64,000 bases of DNA from Secundilactobacillus silagincola (GCF_002583405.1 NZ_BCMJ01000001.1:41438-105437), one strand, 5' to 3'. Counted from the first letter of the stretch, positions 17,496 to 26,235 are shown. The notes: generated from the sequence alone by a model not told the origin. Program-made: numbers and translations.

Positions 17496-18641
17496 ATGAA
17501 ATTCATACTTGCACCCGACTCTTTCAAAGGTGGCATGACTGCTAAAGAAGCAGCCGATGCCATGAAGATGGGGCTTAAAAAGATTTTTCCAGAGGCCATT
17601 TTTGAAGAAATCCCCATGGCTGATGGCGGTGAAGGTACCGTTCAATCATTGGTTGACGCCACTCACGGCCACTTCATTGAAAAACAAGTGACGGGACCAC
17701 TAAACTCCCCTGTCCAAGCAAGGTATGGTATCTTGGGTGATCGACAGACAGCTGTGATTGAAATGGCATCTGCTAGTGGTATTCAATTCGTGAATAGCCA
17801 GACACACAATCCCCTGATCACCACAACTTATGGTACGGGTGAACTGATCATTGACGCTGCGACTCATGGTATCAAGCAAATCATCTTGGGTATTGGCGGT
17901 AGCGCTACTAATGATGGTGGTGCTGGCATGGCACAGGCCTTAGGTGTTCATCTATTAGATCAAAATAATCGTGAACTCGATTTTGGCGGTGGTCAGCTTG
18001 ACCGCTTAAACCGAATTGATATTTCACAAATCAATCCTGCCGTTAAAGCCACTAAAATCATGATTGCGTCAGACGTCACCAATCCCTTAGTCGGTCCTAA
18101 TGGGGCATCCGCTGTCTTTGGTCCCCAGAAGGGTGCAACCCCCGAGATGGTCAAAACCTTGGACGCTAACTTGGAACATTACGCCGAGATCATTAAACGT
18201 GACTTGCACCTCGACTTAGCTCACCACCCAGGAGCTGGTGCAGCGGGTGGTCTCGGTACTGGGTTGCTGGCCTTCACCGACTCGGAAATGCAAAAGGGAA
18301 TTGATATTGTTATTGAATATTCACATTTAAAACAACGTGCTCAAAACGCTGACTTTGTCTTTACTGGCGAAGGTGGCATCGATTTTCAAACTAAATTCGG
18401 CAAAACACCATACGGCGTCGCTCAAGCTACCAAAACGGTTGCCCCAAACGCACCCGTTATTGTGTTGGCGGGAAACGTCGGTGCCGGCATCGATAGTCTG
18501 TATGATAAAAGCGCTATTGATGCCATTTTCCCAATCACACCAGGAGTCATCACTCTGGATAAAGCTATTGCTGAAGGACCTCAAAATTTAGCCATTCTTG
18601 CCGAAAACGTTGGCCGGTTGATCAAGAGTCTCCACTGTTAA
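17496..18641 (+). CDS. glxK: glycerate kinase (GlxK/GarK type)
   Basis: A 381-residue glycerate kinase, family 1, converting glycerate to 2- or 3-phosphoglycerate for glycolysis. Recognisable are the N-terminal LAPDSFKGGMTAKEAADAM, the MADGGEGT motif, the glycine-rich GIGGSATNDGGAGMA, and C-terminal FTGEGGIDFQTKFGK. Length is normal. AGGAGG lies 8 nt before the ATG. It has its own gap after the tal terminator and looks monocistronic. Regiospecificity (2- versus 3-phosphate) cannot be read. Confidence 0.93.
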   Translation: MKFILAPDSFKGGMTAKEAADAMKMGLKKIFPEAIFEEIPMADGGEGTVQSLVDATHGHFIEKQVTGPLNSPVQARYGILGDRQTAVIEMASASGIQFVNSQTHNPLITTTYGTGELIIDAATHGIKQIILGIGGSATNDGGAGMAQALGVHLLDQNNRELDFGGGQLDRLNRIDISQINPAVKATKIMIASDVTNPLVGPNGASAVFGPQKGATPEMVKTLDANLEHYAEIIKRDLHLDLAHHPGAGAAGGLGTGLLAFTDSEMQKGIDIVIEYSHLKQRAQNADFVFTGEGGIDFQTKFGKTPYGVAQATKTVAPNAPVIVLAGNVGAGIDSLYDKSAIDAIFPITPGVITLDKAIAEGPQNLAILAENVGRLIKSLHC

Positions 18642-18687
18642 TTAACTGAGATATCATCTGCGGCGCAAGTGTGTTATTCTATATTAA

Positions 18688-18702
18688 TAGTAATTATTAT
18701 CA
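18688..18702. promoter_or_regulatory. Fur-family box, probably Zur
   Basis: TAGTAAT-T-ATTATCA is a 7-1-7 inverted repeat. The right half is the perfect Fur-family half-site (reverse complement TGATAAT) and the left half matches 5 of 7. It lies 29 bp upstream of a zinc-type binding lipoprotein gene, and that context favours Zur. Confidence 0.5.
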
Positions 18703-18730
18703 TTTAGCTTAGGAGGCACCAGCAGACATT

Positions 18731-19639
18731 ATGATGCTAAAACGCTATATCCGACCGTTCGGCACATTGCTGACCCTTGTACTGGTAGCAGTGATGCTAG
18801 TCGGCTGCACGTCAAAAGCAACCGCCCCACAACATTCGCACCAAATCCACGTGGTTGCATCGCTTGATTTCTACGGTGAAACTGCGAAAGCCGTCCTTGG
18901 TAAAAAAGGAACGGTAACTTCCATCATCGATAAACCCAGCATGGAACCGCACGAATTTGAACCAACGACCAAAACAGCGAAGCAAGTCAGCAAGGCCGAT
19001 GTCATTATTTATAACGGTCTCGGCTATGATACCTGGATGAACCGGTTATCCGCGGATAATACGGGGACTACAAAGGTGAACGTTGCTCAAGGCATTATGA
19101 ATAAGCATGATGGTGACAACGAGCATATCTGGTACGACATGAAAACCATGCCTAAATTAGCCAACGAACTGGCTAACCAGTTTGCGAAGCGTCAACCGCA
19201 AAATAAGGCTTACTTTAAGCGCAACGCACAGCGTTATATCCGTTCGTTGAAACCACTTGATCAAAAAGTGGCACAGCTTCGGCAGAACAGTCATCAAGCT
19301 CGGGTAAACGTTAGCGAACCCGTTTTCGATTACTCATTAACTGAAATGGGCTATCGCCAAAATAACAATCACTACGCGCAGGCCGTTCAAAACGACACTG
19401 ATCCGTCACCTAAGGATATCCGACAAATGCAAGCTGATATTCGTCACCATAAAATTGCCTTTTTCGTTGTGAATACGCAAGAAATCAGTAAAATGACCAC
19501 TAATTTACTCGCACTTGCGAAAAATAGCGGCGTCCCAATCGTTCGCGTGACTGAATCACAGCCATCTAACACAACGTATAAAACCTGGATGATGCAACAG
19601 TTTAATGACGTTCAACGAGCACAGGAAGCAACACGATAA
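18731..19639 (+). CDS. zinc/manganese-type ABC substrate-binding lipoprotein (ZnuA/AdcA-like), orphan
   Basis: A 302-residue cluster A-1 solute-binding lipoprotein. Residues 1-26 are a lipoprotein signal with lipobox LVGC. The ZnuA-like order follows: VASLDFYGE, a metal His in EPHEFEPT, a second His in EHIWYD, and a C-terminal VVNTQEIS segment. The usual third ligand region reads EPVFDY rather than containing the canonical His, so the metal site may be altered. No permease or ATPase gene is adjacent, so it must borrow a transporter or buffer metal itself. AGGAGG is 14 nt before the ATG, unusually far, leaving the start uncertain. Confidence 0.85.
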   Translation: MMLKRYIRPFGTLLTLVLVAVMLVGCTSKATAPQHSHQIHVVASLDFYGETAKAVLGKKGTVTSIIDKPSMEPHEFEPTTKTAKQVSKADVIIYNGLGYDTWMNRLSADNTGTTKVNVAQGIMNKHDGDNEHIWYDMKTMPKLANELANQFAKRQPQNKAYFKRNAQRYIRSLKPLDQKVAQLRQNSHQARVNVSEPVFDYSLTEMGYRQNNNHYAQAVQNDTDPSPKDIRQMQADIRHHKIAFFVVNTQEISKMTTNLLALAKNSGVPIVRVTESQPSNTTYKTWMMQQFNDVQRAQEATR

Positions 19640-19649
19640 CGATATAAAG

Positions 19650-19690
19650 AAGCACTATTCCGACACAAACATCGAAATAGTGCTTTTTTA
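19650..19690. terminator. bidirectional terminator
   Basis: AAGCACTATTCCG pairs with CGAAATAGTGCTT, with T/A runs on both sides. It lies between the convergent ZnuA-like gene and ptsI. Confidence 0.85.
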
Positions 19691-19701
19691 TTGTCCAGTG
19701 T

Positions 19702-21423
19702 TTACTTAAGAAACGCCTTCACCATCTTCTGAGTATCTTCATTAGTCAGCGCATTATCTAAAACGTGATCGACTAGTTCGGCACACTTGGTGGTATCCAG
19801 TGATTTCATCATGCTGCGGGTTCTGAGGATCGAGCTGGAACTCATAGAATACTCATCAAGCCCCATCCCCATCAATAGTGGTAACGCCACCGCATCACCG
19901 GCCATTTCACCGCACATGGCGGCAATTTTACCCTCTTGATGAGCAGCATCAATGACGTGTTTAATCAGTTTTAGTAACCCAGGATTATATGGCTGATAGA
20001 GATAAGAAACACATTCGTTCCCTCTGTCTGCCGCGAAGGTATACTGAATCAGGTCGTTGGTTCCAATACTGAAGAAGTCCACTTCCTTAGCAAAGGCTTC
20101 CGCAAAAATAGCAGCCGCTGGTACTTCGATCATGATGCCTAGCTTGATGTCATCACCAATCCCTGGATCATCCGCCTGCAGCTTTTGCCTCTCTTCATTA
20201 AAAATGGTCTTCGCCTGCCTAAATTCTTCCAGTGTCGCAATCATCGGAAACATGATGCGTAGCTGACCGAACTTAGACGCACGGATCAGCGCACGTAATT
20301 GTGTTCGGAATATCTCCTGCCGCTGCAGCGAAATTCGAATCGCCCGGTAGCCTAGAAACGGGTTCATTTCCTCTGGTAAATGTAGATAACTCAACTGTTT
20401 ATCGCCACCAATGTCCATGGTTCGAATGACGACTGGTTTACCTTTCATCACCTTCACCACCCGCTTATAAGCATCAAACTGCTCATCTTCAGTGGGTAAT
20501 TGACTATCATCCATGTACAGAAATTCAGAACGAAACAGACCTACTGCATCCGCGCCAACTTTTAAAACGTCCGCCATATCAGTAGGTGTCCCAATGTTTG
20601 AAGCAATTTCAAATTTTCTGCCATCCGCTGAAACAGATGGTGCGTCAACTAGCTTAGCCCATTCTTGGCGTTGAAGCTCAAAGTGCTGAGCTTGCTGTTG
20701 ATAGTCCTGGAGTTCGGTTTCGTTTGGATTGCTAATCGCTTCACCAGTTTCACCATCTAAAATGAGCATTTCACCGTTTTGAATTTTTTTAGTGGCATCA
20801 GTAGCCCCAACCACGGCAGGTATTTCCAGCGTTCGTGACATGATAGCCGAGTGACTCGTTCGCCCACCCAAGTCAGTAATGATTCCTTTAACGTACTTTT
20901 TATCCATCTGTGAGGTATCAGAAGGCGTCACTTCATGGGCAACCAAAACTACTGGGCAATTAATCCCAGCCAGATCAGGTAGCGCCTTACCTAATAAATG
21001 ACTCAATATTCGTTTAGTGACATCTCTGACATCGGTTGCCCGTTCCTGCATATACCGATTTTCAGTCATGGCTTCCAAAGTATTGATGAAGTCATCAGTA
21101 ACCTGTTTCAATGCTTGTTCGGCATTGATTTTTTGGGTTTGAATCAACTGTTCAATTTGTTTGATCATTTCCGGATCAGTCAATAACGCGATGTGCGAAT
21201 CGAAAATGGTTAGCACTTCTGTATCTAAATGGCCTTCAGCACGGTCTTTAATCGTCTTTAACTCTTCAACTGAGGTATCCAGTGCCTGATGCAAGCGATC
21301 AATTTCAGCATCAGGATCAGTGATAGTCACCTTATCAAAACTTAGGTCTGGCATCACTAATAGGTACGCTTTCGCAATCCCAATCCCATCACTCGCTGCA
21401 ATTCCCTTAATTTTTGTCGACAA
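19702..21423 (-). CDS. ptsI: PTS enzyme I (phosphoenolpyruvate-protein phosphotransferase)
   Basis: A 573-residue enzyme I that passes phosphate from PEP to HPr. The active-site H191 lies in GGRTSHSAIMSR. The PEP-binding barrel shows RSEFLYM, IRTMDIGGDK, GTNDLIQYTFAADR and CGEMAGD. Start is TTG 21423, with GAGG about 8 nt upstream. It is the last gene of a four-gene run behind EIIA, EIIB and EIIC. A 65-bp gap separates it from EIIC, and no ptsH lies here. Enzyme I is normally encoded with HPr, so this linkage to one sugar-specific EII set is unusual. It could be the only copy or a second one. Confidence 0.95.
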   Translation of the reverse strand: MSTKIKGIAASDGIGIAKAYLLVMPDLSFDKVTITDPDAEIDRLHQALDTSVEELKTIKDRAEGHLDTEVLTIFDSHIALLTDPEMIKQIEQLIQTQKINAEQALKQVTDDFINTLEAMTENRYMQERATDVRDVTKRILSHLLGKALPDLAGINCPVVLVAHEVTPSDTSQMDKKYVKGIITDLGGRTSHSAIMSRTLEIPAVVGATDATKKIQNGEMLILDGETGEAISNPNETELQDYQQQAQHFELQRQEWAKLVDAPSVSADGRKFEIASNIGTPTDMADVLKVGADAVGLFRSEFLYMDDSQLPTEDEQFDAYKRVVKVMKGKPVVIRTMDIGGDKQLSYLHLPEEMNPFLGYRAIRISLQRQEIFRTQLRALIRASKFGQLRIMFPMIATLEEFRQAKTIFNEERQKLQADDPGIGDDIKLGIMIEVPAAAIFAEAFAKEVDFFSIGTNDLIQYTFAADRGNECVSYLYQPYNPGLLKLIKHVIDAAHQEGKIAAMCGEMAGDAVALPLLMGMGLDEYSMSSSSILRTRSMMKSLDTTKCAELVDHVLDNALTNEDTQKMVKAFLK

Positions 21424-21488
21424 ATCAGCTACCTCTATTCCTTAAAATTTCGGCTTAGAATCTAATTATATAACACACGGTCTACGAT

Positions 21489-22868
21489 TTAATTTTCATC
21501 ACCATCAGCGGATTTCTTTGAATGATTCTTAACCGTTACAATATGACTGGCAATCAAAACGCAAATAACAAAAACGATAATCCCAGTCACGATGCCTGCT
21601 TGACCAAAGCTTCCCAGATTTCCTAACAAGATGCCAGGAATTAGATAGTCAGTATCAGCAAACGTCGAAGCGGACAGTTTCAGCGTACCTAGAACGGGTA
21701 GGATGAACAGCGGTAACCAGCTGATCAGCAGGCTATTCACCGTAGCACCAATAACAGCACCACGCCTACCACCAGTAGAATTACCGTAGATTCCAGCAGC
21801 AGCACCGCAGAAGAAGTGCCCCACAACCCCTGGAATAATCACGGTGGTTCCGAGCGCCACCATCACAAACATGGAAAGCGTCCCAACAATAAAACTCACA
21901 AAGAAGCCTAATAACACAGCGTTCGGTGCGTAAGGAAAGATAATTGGTACATCCAAGGCAGGCTTGGAATCAGGGACCAGTTTCTGCGCGATTCCCTGAA
22001 AGGCAGGTACGATTTCAGCTAAAATCATCCGTACCCCTTGCAGAACAACGACGAAACCAGCTGCGAAGGTTCCTGCTTGAACTAATGCATAAATAATATA
22101 ATTGGTGCCAGCACTAAGATTTTTCTCAACAAATCCAGGACCAGCAATAATAGCTAATACAATATAAACAATGCCCATCAGTAAGGTGATTGAAACCGTT
22201 GAATCACGTAAAAAGCCGAGACTCTTAGGAATATTTAAGTCTTCCGTACTCTTCTTTGGATCACCAAACCACTTACCCATTAACCCGGCCGTGGCGTAGC
22301 CGATGTTACCGGTATGCCCCATGGCCACTTCATCGCCGCCAGTAATTCGCCGCATAAATGGTTGTGTTAACGCCGGCGTAATTGTGAGCAGCGTTCCTTC
22401 AAAGATGCCGCCTAATACAATCGTCGTTAACCCCGTACCCAAGTGTGCGCTAACCAAAATAACAGCAGTCATGCAAGATACATACAGCATGGCTTGACCC
22501 GTTAAGAAGATGTACTTAAAGGCCGTTAATCGCGCCAATAAAACGTTTACAATCATGCCCATTAACATAATCAACGCAGTGGTACTGCCGTATTTTACCA
22601 GTGCCATAGCCACCACAGCTTCATTGCTGGGAACCACCCCTTGAACATGCAGGGCAAACTTAAACATTTTGGCAAATGGTAACAGGGAGTTACTTAAGAT
22701 GCCCGCGCCACCCGTTAAGACTAAGAAACCAGCGAAGGTTTTAATGGTTCCCTGAATCACTTCAGTGGCCTTCTTCTTTTGAAGAAAAAGGCCAAGCATC
22801 GCAATCAGCGCGACTAAAATAGCTGGCTGTGAAGCAATACTAACAAATAAATTTAAGATAGCTTTCAT
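21489..22868 (-). CDS. ulaA: PTS EIIC, ascorbate/GAT-type (UlaA/SgaT-like)
   Basis: A 459-residue membrane permease of the EIIC-GAT/UlaA family, with about ten hydrophobic segments. Typical family features are the GHTGNIGYATAG segment after the RRITGGDE loop, and VVLQGVRMILAEIVPAFQGIA. Ascorbate is the prototype substrate, but related members carry other polyols or sugars and no ascorbate catabolic genes are present, so the substrate is open. GGAGG lies about 10 nt before the ATG. It sits 27 bp after EIIB. Confidence 0.88.
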   Translation of the reverse strand: MKAILNLFVSIASQPAILVALIAMLGLFLQKKKATEVIQGTIKTFAGFLVLTGGAGILSNSLLPFAKMFKFALHVQGVVPSNEAVVAMALVKYGSTTALIMLMGMIVNVLLARLTAFKYIFLTGQAMLYVSCMTAVILVSAHLGTGLTTIVLGGIFEGTLLTITPALTQPFMRRITGGDEVAMGHTGNIGYATAGLMGKWFGDPKKSTEDLNIPKSLGFLRDSTVSITLLMGIVYIVLAIIAGPGFVEKNLSAGTNYIIYALVQAGTFAAGFVVVLQGVRMILAEIVPAFQGIAQKLVPDSKPALDVPIIFPYAPNAVLLGFFVSFIVGTLSMFVMVALGTTVIIPGVVGHFFCGAAAGIYGNSTGGRRGAVIGATVNSLLISWLPLFILPVLGTLKLSASTFADTDYLIPGILLGNLGSFGQAGIVTGIIVFVICVLIASHIVTVKNHSKKSADGDEN

Positions 22869-22895
22869 CGCATCATGTCCTCCGTTCAGAGACGA

Positions 22896-23201
22896 TTACT
22901 CAGCAGTATACGAAATTCCTTCTTTGTCCAGAATGTCGTTAACATGCTGCTTTGTTTCCTGCTTATCGATCAAGGTCTTTAACAGGACGACCCGATCTTT
23001 TGGTAAACTGCCGACCGCGCTAGCTAAAGTTGATTCAATGAAGAAATAGTCCGCTGCATCAGGAGTGGCACTACCCACATCAGTATGATTCACCTGAATG
23101 TTACTTGTATCCACCTTTTCCGCTTTTAAAATCGCCTGAATATTCATTTGAACCATAAAGCTGGTACCCAACCCACTCTGACACACTGCAAGAATTTTCA
23201 T
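22896..23201 (-). CDS. ulaB: PTS EIIB, lactose/ascorbate-type (UlaB-like)
   Basis: A 101-residue EIIB. The phospho-acceptor cysteine is C7 in AVCQSGLGTSFM, the P-loop motif of the UlaB/GatB group. It accepts phosphate from the EIIA encoded just upstream and donates it to the sugar during transport through the neighbouring EIIC. AGGAGG is about 8 nt before the ATG. It is 39 bp downstream of EIIA. Confidence 0.92.
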   Translation of the reverse strand: MKILAVCQSGLGTSFMVQMNIQAILKAEKVDTSNIQVNHTDVGSATPDAADYFFIESTLASAVGSLPKDRVVLLKTLIDKQETKQHVNDILDKEGISYTAE

Positions 23202-23240
23202 GCTTTTTCCTCCTATATAAATAATCGCAATACCGCAAAA

Positions 23241-23687
23241 TTAAGAATCAAGTTTCTGGAGAATCGTTAAAATCTGACCAACTGAAAGAGCTTCTAGCAC
23301 TTTTTGAACAGCCACTTTGTCAGTTAAAAGTGTCATCAACTGTTGAATCACACCAAGATGGCTTTGACTGTCCGTAGCGGTTAAGACAAACCATAGCTTT
23401 ACCGGATGTTTCGCATCCACAAAATCAACAGCGGAATTCGTTTTTAAGAGCGATAAACCAACCCCGTGAACGGAACTATCAGGACGCGCATGGGCTAAAA
23501 CAATCTGGGGACCAATGTTCATATAGGGTCCCTTTTCTTTAACAACACTAATGATTGAATCAACGTAGGCTGGATCAATAATATTCGTATCTACTAAAGG
23601 TTGAGCAGCAATAGTGATAGCTTCTTCCCAGCTCAGATTCGATCCGTCTGCAACTTGCAATGTTTGTGCATTCAATAAATCAAGCAA
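23241..23687 (-). CDS. ulaC: PTS EIIA, fructose/mannitol-type (UlaC-like)
   Basis: A 148-residue EIIA of the PTS_EIIA_2 family. The phosphorylated histidine is H66 in IVLAHARPD, followed by GVGLSLL. The frame is open to 23717, but AGGAGG lies exactly 7 nt before TTG 23687, the better start. It is the first gene of the EIIA-EIIB-EIIC-ptsI run and is preceded by a near-consensus promoter. It receives phosphate from HPr, which is not encoded here. Confidence 0.92.
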   Translation of the reverse strand: MLDLLNAQTLQVADGSNLSWEEAITIAAQPLVDTNIIDPAYVDSIISVVKEKGPYMNIGPQIVLAHARPDSSVHGVGLSLLKTNSAVDFVDAKHPVKLWFVLTATDSQSHLGVIQQLMTLLTDKVAVQKVLEALSVGQILTILQKLDS

Positions 23688-23730
23688 TATTACACCTCCT
23701 GTCTTTACCGCCAACATGCTTTATGACTTG

Positions 23731-23759
23731 ATTATATCGACTCGGGAATTATTTCACAA
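23731..23759 (-). promoter_or_regulatory. promoter of the PTS operon
   Basis: On the minus strand TTGTGA (23759-23754), a 17-bp spacer, then TATAAT (23736-23731). No convincing CcpA site overlaps it. Confidence 0.8.
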
Positions 23760-23771
23760 CTACAATAGTAC

Positions 23772-23862
23772 GAGAGTGTGATGTAACTCGGTAGCTCCCA
23801 GAACCTAAAATAGATAAGCGCCGTTCCAATGGGCTTTATCGGGACGGTGCTTATCTATTTTA
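23772..23862 (+). repeat. intergenic hairpin element, copy E
   Basis: The head GAGAGTGTG and AACTCGGTAGCTCCCAGAA precede a stem (23806-23862) in which TAAAATAGATAAGCGCCG pairs with CGGTGCTTATCTATTTTA around an apex containing GGGCTTTATCGG. Unlike most copies, its head points toward the neighbouring stop codon from the other side. The stem may terminate the minus-strand zinc-ribbon gene that ends at 23870. Confidence 0.75.
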
Positions 23863-23869
23863 AAATGAC

Positions 23870-25036
23870 TTAATCATCCGCGTGCCAGTGCAGTTTCATT
23901 TGACACTGTACTAACTGACCATTTTGATAACGATAGGGTTCAACATCCGTTTGACCATCATCATGATGATACTTAATATTCCAGTAGTTACCCTTATGAT
24001 AGACTACTTCCCAGGTACCGCTTAAATCATTATCGTTGGTATCTTCCCCTTCGTATGTCCCGTCATCGTTGAACTCCCATGTGCCGGCGTTACTACGCCA
24101 ATCACCAATGAGAATATCATCATCAGTATTGTCGTTACGAAGTGAAATATCGTATGAATAATCGGTTGAACCGTTACTGTCATCGTTGCTATCACTGGAC
24201 TGATCACTGTTATTGGTTTGTGGTGCTGGCGCCTGAGCAGCAGTTGTCTGAGGGGCTTTAGCTTTTAGACTGACCGTGTTATCTAACTGCTTGTAAATAT
24301 CAATCGCCGGCAAAACCTTTGTCACACTTTGACTGCTGCCTGATACGTTCCCAGCAACTTGCAGATTATACCGGCCTGGAAATAGATCATCGACCGTGTA
24401 ACCGCCACTAACTGCCTTTGCTGAAACGGAGTCCCCATTATTGGTGACTGTCGCATCTTTAACGTTAGTTTTGACCGTTAAACGAAACGATTTCGCCTGA
24501 AGCATATAGCGCGTAAATAGGAAGTGATGCCCATCTTTAACCAGTTCAAACGGCATCTGACTGCTATCCATGGTTTTAACCGCCTGTTTAATGGTATCTC
24601 TCGCACTAGAATTACTTTCGTAAAGTGCCTGAAGTGGCTTAACCGCATCATCGTCTACTGCCTGACCGTTATCATCGACTACGGCGTCCGCAATGTCATC
24701 GTCATCCGTTGAGGTAACTTCAGTCGCCAACCGCTCTGCTTGATTGCTCTTACTGTAATACCAAGACCCACCGATAAAACAAACGAGCAACAGAACAACG
24801 ATACCGCCAAGAACCCAAGGCCAGCGTTTTCGCGGTTTGCGTCCCGTTGTTCGTTTCGCTTTAACAGTCGCTCTTGGTTGTGAAACACTTGTTGCTTCAG
24901 ATTTAACCACCGTTGCTTCTGGCTGTATTTGACCAGTCCGAAAGGCTTTTAAGTTAAACCCGCATTTTCCACAAAATTCATCCGTAGCGGCAACTTCTTC
25001 GCCACAGTTTGGACAGTATTTAAGTTCCTCTGCCAT
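23870..25036 (-). CDS. membrane-anchored zinc-ribbon protein, TcaA-like
   Basis: About 388 residues. Residues 8-25 form a zinc ribbon (C8, C11, C22, C25 in CPNCGEE and FCGKCG). A basic linker leads to one membrane helix (about residues 74-95, WPWVLGGIVVLLLVCFIGG). The outside part begins with an acidic segment, then a TcaA-like domain (about 150-260), a Gln/Asn/Asp/Ser-rich linker, and a C-terminal lipocalin-like module with repeated GTW/GTWEV strands. TcaA-type proteins affect wall stress and glycopeptide response, and the exact role here is unknown. ATG 25036 has AGGGG 9 nt upstream and is preferred to ATG 25045. Confidence 0.8.
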   Translation of the reverse strand: MAEELKYCPNCGEEVAATDEFCGKCGFNLKAFRTGQIQPEATVVKSEATSVSQPRATVKAKRTTGRKPRKRWPWVLGGIVVLLLVCFIGGSWYYSKSNQAERLATEVTSTDDDDIADAVVDDNGQAVDDDAVKPLQALYESNSSARDTIKQAVKTMDSSQMPFELVKDGHHFLFTRYMLQAKSFRLTVKTNVKDATVTNNGDSVSAKAVSGGYTVDDLFPGRYNLQVAGNVSGSSQSVTKVLPAIDIYKQLDNTVSLKAKAPQTTAAQAPAPQTNNSDQSSDSNDDSNGSTDYSYDISLRNDNTDDDILIGDWRSNAGTWEFNDDGTYEGEDTNDNDLSGTWEVVYHKGNYWNIKYHHDDGQTDVEPYRYQNGQLVQCQMKLHWHADD

Positions 25037-25199
25037 TTCCCGCATCCCCTAAGAATTATCTTATCATTCAAGAATTATTTGATACTAATAATGTACCATA
25101 GAATTCCCTCTAATGACCGTTCAAAATGGGGTTAGTCCACATTCGGTGAAATTTACGATCACTCTTCCCGATAATGAGTCATTTCCCGAGATATGCTGA

Positions 25200-25228
25200 T
25201 TGTAATTCCTGGTCTATGAAGGTATGAT
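25200..25228 (+). promoter_or_regulatory. promoter of the YwlG-like gene
   Basis: TTGTAA (25200-25205), a 17-bp spacer, then TATGAT (25223-25228). The start codon is 48 bp downstream. Confidence 0.7.
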
Positions 25229-25275
25229 AAGTTGGTAACTTTACATATGGATTTTGAAAGGAGTAAAAAATAATC

Positions 25276-25836
25276 ATGACTTCAGATGATATTAAGACCT
25301 CATTAACAACTGCCCTCAATGAATACTTTGAACAAGTGACTTTGCCAGAAAACGGCTTGTTTGTCCTTGGCTTTAGTTCTAGCGAGGTAATGGGCTCTTG
25401 GATGGGGCAAAACTCCAATCAAGACGTTGGCGATACGGTGATCAATACGTTACTGCCAATCCTAACAGCACACCACCTTAACTTGGCTGTTCAAGGTTGC
25501 CAGCACATTAACCGCGCCCTATTGATTGAGCGGGAAGTGGCTGACCGACGCGGCTATGAAATTGTCTCCGTTATTCCTCAGCTTCACGCTGGCGGTGCTG
25601 GCCAAGTGGCTGCTTATAAAGCCTTCAAAGACCCCGTTGAAGTAGAACGTATCGTGGCGGATGGCGGTATGGACATTGGTGATACTCAAATCGGGATGCA
25701 CGTCCGCTGGGTACAAATCCCAGTTAAAACTTCGGTCAAAGAAATTGGCGCGGCACATACAACGTTCTTAACGTCACGGCCAAAACTGATTGGCGGTCCA
25801 CGGGCGATCTATGGTATGCCGGCGGGGCAACGATAA
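25276..25836 (+). CDS. UPF0340/YwlG family protein (DUF436)
   Basis: A 186-residue member of the UPF0340 (TIGR01440, YwlG) family, common in Firmicutes and of unproven function. Family hallmarks are LGFSSSEVMG, VQGCQHINRALLIER, PQLHAGGAGQVAAY, ADGGMDIGDT and SRPKLIGGPRAIY. No membrane segment is present. AAGGAG lies 11 nt before the ATG. It is monocistronic, with a good promoter upstream and a strong hairpin element directly behind its stop. Confidence 0.9.
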   Translation: MTSDDIKTSLTTALNEYFEQVTLPENGLFVLGFSSSEVMGSWMGQNSNQDVGDTVINTLLPILTAHHLNLAVQGCQHINRALLIEREVADRRGYEIVSVIPQLHAGGAGQVAAYKAFKDPVEVERIVADGGMDIGDTQIGMHVRWVQIPVKTSVKEIGAAHTTFLTSRPKLIGGPRAIYGMPAGQR

Positions 25837-25841
25837 TAATA

Positions 25842-25949
25842 GAGTGTGAAAACAAGCGTTTAAAGAGTTGCATATAAGGGCTCAAAACGAAAATCCCCTG
25901 AACCTTTGGGGATTTTTGTTTTGAGCCCTTATATGCAACTCTTTGCTTG
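25842..25949 (+). repeat. intergenic hairpin element, copy G
   Basis: The head GAGTGTG follows the YwlG-like stop by a few bases. The arms 25862-25901 and 25908-25944 pair AAAGAGTTGCATATAAGG, GCTCAAAAC and AAATCCCC with their complements, about 40 bp with one G-U pair. An outer CAAGC/GCTTG pair is also present. The apex is TGAACCTTT. The inner GGGGATTTTTG can act as a terminator. It ends with TTTGAGCACG, similar to the tail of copies D and F. Confidence 0.85.
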
Positions 25950-25964
25950 TTTGAGCACGTTTGG

Positions 25965-26183
25965 GAGAGTGCGTGGCAAAACTCGGTAGATTCCAGAATT
26001 TAACACAAAATAATGCGTATTTCGTCGAACTTTGGCGGAATACGCATTATTTTGTGTTAAATGGCCGGAATCTGAGTTGTGGAACCAATTTAGGCTAGAT
26101 AAAAGCATTGAGCAAAAACAAAATCTGAGTTGTATTTCAGTCAAGAAAACAGATAGACCCCCTACCAATAGAAGCTCACACCG
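25965..26183 (+). repeat. intergenic hairpin element, copy C (near-identical to copy A)
   Basis: It follows copy G in tandem. The hairpin 25980-26078 differs from copy A at about three bases, and one change (AC instead of GT beside the AATAATGCG block) restores pairing that copy A lacks. Both copies also share the right flank GTGGAACCAATTTAGGC. Beyond that the tail diverges, ending near CCAATAGAAGC. With copy G it fills the 400-bp gap 25837-26235. Confidence 0.85.
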
Positions 26184-26235
26184 CACTCAATTTAAGCTTG
26201 ATTTAAGATTTAAATGAGCATAATAATATGTTTAA

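Noticed and set aside
17190-17617. Minus-strand frames over the tal end, terminator and glxK start
   Set aside because: Shadows of genes with convincing families on the plus strand.
25929-26217. Frames on both strands across the hairpin element copy C
   Set aside because: They run through a long inverted repeat, so similar frames arise on both strands. No ribosome site is present and composition is not protein-like.
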